Shown here: in pieces, positions 16,263 to 18,887 of the stretch
How positions within the stretch are numbered: the first letter of the stretch is position 1
How the letters are laid out: each line of letters begins with the position of its first letter
DNA from: DATDIC01 sp963777625
Lineage (GTDB): Bacteria; Pseudomonadota; Alphaproteobacteria; Acetobacterales; Acetobacteraceae
Direction: 5' to 3'
NCBI GenBank assembly: GCA_963777625.1
Contig: CAVZRO010000038.1
Coordinates: 1 to 18,887 of the forward strand
Length of the DNA: 18,887 nt
The notes under the pieces: model-generated
Database searches by the model: none
What the model was told of the DNA's origin: nothing
Seen by the model: the letters and a program-made list of their open reading frames with translations, nothing else
Program-made: the position numbers and the translations under genes

Positions 16263-17396
16263 TCAGGCAGCGTTTCGCTGATCCAGCCTCGCGCGCACGC
16301 CGGTGAGGTTCCAGGGCAGCAGTTCATGGACCCGCTTGACCGGATGTTCGGCGATGCGTTCCAGCACCTGGCGCAGATAATCCTCGGGATCGAGAGCGTT
16401 CAGCTTCGCCGTCTCGGCCAGCGAGTAGATCGCTGCGGCGCGCTCACCGCCGGCGTCGGAACCGGCGAACAACCAGTTCTTGCGCCCCAGCGTCATCGGC
16501 CGCATCGAGCGTTCGGCCGCGTTGTTGTCGATGCAGGCGCGGCCGTCGCGCAGCACCAGCGTCAGTGCGTCCCAACGGTTCAGGGTGTAGCGGATGGCTC
16601 CGGCCAGGCCGCTCTTGCCGGAGATCCGGCCGAGCTTGTCTTCCATCCAGTGCTTCAACCCGGCGAACAATGGGGCGCTCTGCTGCAATCGCGCGTGCAG
16701 CCTGACATCGGGCGGCTGGCCGCGGATCGTCGCCTCCACCGCATACAGCGCGGCAATCCGCTGCAGCGCTTCTTGTGCCAGCGGCGACTGAGTGTCGGCG
16801 TGCACATCGAAGAACTTGCGCCGTGCGTGAGCCCAGCATGCGGCCTCGGTGACGCCGCGGTCATACAGCCCGGCATATCCCGCATAGCCGTCGGCCTGCA
16901 GGATGCCGCGGAACGGCGCGAGATGCGTCCGCGGATGTTCGCCTTTGCGATCCGGGCTGTAGCAATACAACACGGCCGGTGGAGCCTGGCTGCCGAAGGG
17001 CCGGTCATCGCGCACGTAACACCACAGCCGTCCGGTCTTGGTCTTGCCGCGCCCGGGGTCGAGCACCGGCACCGTGGTGTCGTCGGCATGCACCCGCTCG
17101 GCCGCCATGACATGCGCACCAACCGCCTCGACCAGCGGCCGCATCAGCGACGCCGTCTGTCCCACCCAATCGGCCAGCGTCGAGCGATCCAGATCGATGC
17201 CGTCGCGCGCATAGATTTCAGCCTGGCGGTACAGCGGCAGATGGTCACAGTACTTCGCCACCAGCACGTGCGCCAGCAAACCCGGTCCCGGCGAGACCGC
17301 GCCGAATGGGCAGATTCGGGGCCGGCGCCTGGGCGATGCTCTCGCACGCGCGGCACGACAGCTTCGGCCGCACGTGGCGGATGACACGGAACGCAC
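16263..17396 (-). CDS. tnpC: TnpC catalytic-domain fragment (IS66 family)
   Basis: This is the longest open part of the IS66 transposase, 377 codons as written. The first 35 or so residues (up to about 17286) are out of frame with TnpC; true sequence starts at PGLLAHVLVAKYCDHLPLYR. It holds the whole DDE core: HADDTTVPVLD at 103-113, the Asp of LQADGY at 169, and the Glu of NNAAERSMRP at 295. The C-terminal HELLPWNLTGV segment is typical of IS66 TnpC. Confidence 0.82.
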   Translation of the reverse strand: MRSVSSATCGRSCRAARARASPRRRPRICPFGAVSPGPGLLAHVLVAKYCDHLPLYRQAEIYARDGIDLDRSTLADWVGQTASLMRPLVEAVGAHVMAAERVHADDTTVPVLDPGRGKTKTGRLWCYVRDDRPFGSQAPPAVLYCYSPDRKGEHPRTHLAPFRGILQADGYAGYAGLYDRGVTEAACWAHARRKFFDVHADTQSPLAQEALQRIAALYAVEATIRGQPPDVRLHARLQQSAPLFAGLKHWMEDKLGRISGKSGLAGAIRYTLNRWDALTLVLRDGRACIDNNAAERSMRPMTLGRKNWLFAGSDAGGERAAAIYSLAETAKLNALDPEDYLRQVLERIAEHPVKRVHELLPWNLTGVRARLDQRNAA

Positions 17397-17640
17397 CCGG
17401 CACGTAGTCCAGCACCTCGGTCACGTCCTCACCGAGCAGGCGCAACGCGCCGCCGCATTGCGGGCAGGCACAGGGAGCGGCGTGCTCCACGATGTCGCGC
17501 GGCAGGCTCGCCGGCAGTGGCTTGCGCACCGGCTTGCGGCGCGTGGTCTCCTCCGGCTGCCGACGCAGCGGGTTGTTCCGGCTCGGCTGGTGTCGTCTCG
17601 GCGATCTGCTCTTCGAGATCGCCAAGCAGCAGTTCGAGTG
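16263..17640 (-). pseudogene. tnpC: IS66-family transposase TnpC, N-terminally truncated and frameshifted
   Basis: TnpC is the DDE transposase of IS66-family elements. Reading leftward from about 17638 on the - strand: LELLLGDLEEQIAE, the end of the N-terminal coiled region; then a zinc-binding segment (CPQCGG ... LSCRAC, about 17355-17470); then the catalytic domain with HADDTTVPVLDPG (first Asp), LQADGYAGY (second Asp) and CIDNNAAERSMRPMTLGRKNWLF (Glu), ending at VRARLDQRNAA. The frame changes somewhere in 17530-17590 and again at about 17286, where one base is extra (IRRGLAG to PGLLAHV). The roughly 100 N-terminal residues and the tnpA and tnpB genes usually found upstream are missing, because the left end of the IS21-like element interrupts the gene near 17640. 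The catalytic residues remain, but no functional protein can be made. Confidence 0.88.
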
Positions 17641-17652
17641 GCAATGCTATCG

Positions 17653-17664
17653 AATTTTGGCCCA
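17653..17664 (+). repeat. IS21 left-end repeat, copy 1
   Basis: AATTTTGGCCCA. An identical copy lies 24 bases further on. Multiple short repeats near the termini are a known feature of IS21-family elements, where the transposase binds. Confidence 0.6.
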
Positions 17665-17676
17665 GGAGTGCTGGCC

Positions 17677-17688
17677 AATTTTGGCCCA
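17677..17688 (+). repeat. IS21 left-end repeat, copy 2
   Basis: AATTTTGGCCCA, a perfect second copy of the repeat at 17653-17664 in the same orientation, about 50 bases before the istA start. Confidence 0.6.
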
Positions 17689-17737
17689 CCCCCCGTCCTT
17701 GAACCTACGGTTATCCCGATCGGATCGGGTGCCTTTT

Positions 17738-18887
17738 GTGGACTGGAAAGCCAAAGTGGAATTGTTCGAGCAGCTCCGTCGTGAGCATGAGTTCGGTGTC
17801 GGCACGATCGCCGGTGTGGCGGCAAAGTTCGGCGTTCATCGGCGCGTTGTGCGCCGGGCGATCGCGAGTGCGCTGCCGCCGGCACAGCATTACCCGGAGC
17901 GGACCAAGCCGAAGCTGGGCGCACTTGAGGCCTTCATTGACAAGCTGCTGGACGAGGACCGTCCGCGCGCCGCGCAAGCAGCGTCACACGGCGCGGCGCA
18001 TTCATCGCCGGATCCGACAGGAGTTCCCCGACACCACGGTCGCCGAGTTGACGGTGCGCAATCACGTGCGCGAGCGCAAACGCCAGATGGGGCTGGAACG
18101 GCGCGAGACGTTCGTTCCGCAAAGTTACAGTTGGGCTCAGGAGGCGCAGGTCGACTGGTATGAAGCTTGGGTCGATCTCGGCGACGAGCGGACCAAGGTG
18201 CAAGTGTTCGCGATGCGCTCGATGGCCAGCGGGGCGGCCTTCCACCGCGCCTACCTGCATGCGACGCAGCAGGCGTTCCTGGAGGCGCACGAGCAGGCCT
18301 TCGCTTACTTCGGCGGCGTATTTCACCTGCTGCGCTACGACAACCTGACCAGTGCGGTGCGCAAGGTCTTGCGCGGCCACCGGCGCGAGGAGACGGTGCG
18401 TTTCATGGCGTTCCGCTCGCATTGGCGGTTTGCCGCCGAGTTCTGCAGTCCGGGCGAGGGACACGAGAAAGGCGGCATTGAAGGGGAAGGCGGTTATTTC
18501 CGGCGCAACCACCTGGTGCCGGTGCCCTGTGTCGCTGACCTCGACGCGCTGAATGCGCTTCTGCTGAACGGCTGCCGTGAGGACGAGGCACGGGTGCTGG
18601 ACGGACGGACACAATCTGTCGGCGCCGCGCTGGCCGAGGAGCGCGGGCATCTGCTGTCGCGTGTGACGGAAGGGTTCGAGCTGGCGGAGCTCGTGTTCGC
18701 GCTGGTGGACAAGCAAGGCTGTATCACGATGAAGACCAACTTCTATTCGGTGCCGGTCCGGGCGGGCGCCCGGGGGGAAGCCCGCATTCATCCGCTACAC
18801 GTCGAGGTCTGGCACGCTGGCCGCCTGATTGCCCGCCACGAACGCTGCCATAGCCGGCGCCAGCATGTGCTGGATCTCGAACATTAC
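17738..18887 (+). pseudogene. istA: IstA transposase of an IS21-family element, frameshifted, 3' end outside the window
   Basis: IstA is the DDE transposase of IS21-family elements and acts with the ATPase IstB. From GTG 17738 the sequence reads DWKAKVELFEQLRREHEFG, then a helix-turn-helix region (GTIAGVAAKFGVHRRVVRRA) and KLLDEDRPR. In the GC-alternating tract at 17963-17974 two bases appear to be missing relative to a continuous frame, and true sequence continues one frame on (KQRHTARRIHRRIRQEFP). The catalytic triad is present downstream: Asp in VDWYEAW (18153), Asp in RYDNLTSAV (18339) and Glu in IEGEGGYFRRN (18480 or 18486). From there the frame is open to the last base of the window. 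As written, translation from the GTG would leave frame before the catalytic core. Confidence 0.85.

Larger units (their letters stand above)
17640..18887 (+). mobile_element. IS21-family insertion sequence, left part (right end outside the window)
   Basis: The element is called from istA and from a short non-coding left end with a repeated 12-mer. Its left boundary is uncertain by several bases (about 17638-17645, where TnpC similarity stops); possible TG termini are at 17639 and 17645. It sits inside the 5' part of an IS66 tnpC in the opposite orientation, so it inserted after the IS66 element. The partner gene istB would lie beyond the right edge. Confidence 0.75.

Noticed and set aside
16326..17384. 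352-codon open frame on the + strand opposite tnpC
   Set aside because: The opposite strand encodes the complete DDE core of an IS66 transposase.
1..18887. CRISPR arrays, tRNA or rRNA genes, riboswitches
   Set aside because: No regularly spaced repeats, tRNA-like cloverleaf or rRNA sequence was seen on reading the window; the only short direct repeat noted is the IS21 terminal pair.

Overview
The window holds most of a BREX type 2 (Pgl-type) phage-defence operon on the + strand, followed by a pile-up of insertion-sequence remnants. The DNA is GC-rich: hand-counted 60-base lines inside pglX reach about 80%, and the IS66- and IS21-family genes are proteobacterial in style. A high-GC alphaproteobacterium is my best guess for the host, but no taxonomic marker gene is present.

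Layout: 1-2439 is the 3' part of pglW (kinase-like). 2475-6247 is pglX (DNA methyltransferase), broken by about twenty frame changes. 6244-10009 is pglY (BrxC-like P-loop ATPase), with three frame changes and one stop codon. About 10006-12634 is pglZ (alkaline-phosphatase fold), with one frame change. 12631-13950 is brxD (ATPase), intact. 13947-16019 is brxHI (Lhr-like helicase), intact. Gene order and motifs match the known six-gene type 2 set pglW-pglX-pglY-pglZ-brxD-brxHI. The four junctions from pglX to brxHI are ATGA or GTGA overlaps, so the set looks like one translationally coupled operon.

16020-16262 is a short spacer with no gene I can support. On the - strand from 16263 to about 17640 lies the transposase gene tnpC of an IS66-family element, frameshifted and lacking its N-terminus. 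It is cut off by the left end of an IS21-family element at about 17640-17690, recognisable by a 12-bp direct repeat. That element's istA runs from 17738 off the right edge and carries its own frameshift.

Functionally, BREX combines site-specific host methylation (PglX) with exclusion of phage DNA by PglZ, the large ATPase PglY and, in type 2, the kinase PglW, BrxD and BrxHI. As written, pglX, pglY and pglZ cannot give full-length products, so the system would be inactive. In pglX the decay is almost purely indels that switch between still well-preserved coding frames, concentrated in a local low-GC stretch (about 54% by hand count over 4081-4800). This could be sequencing or assembly error, or a very recent loss of function; the sequence alone cannot decide. 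I see no sign of a system beyond BREX type 2.
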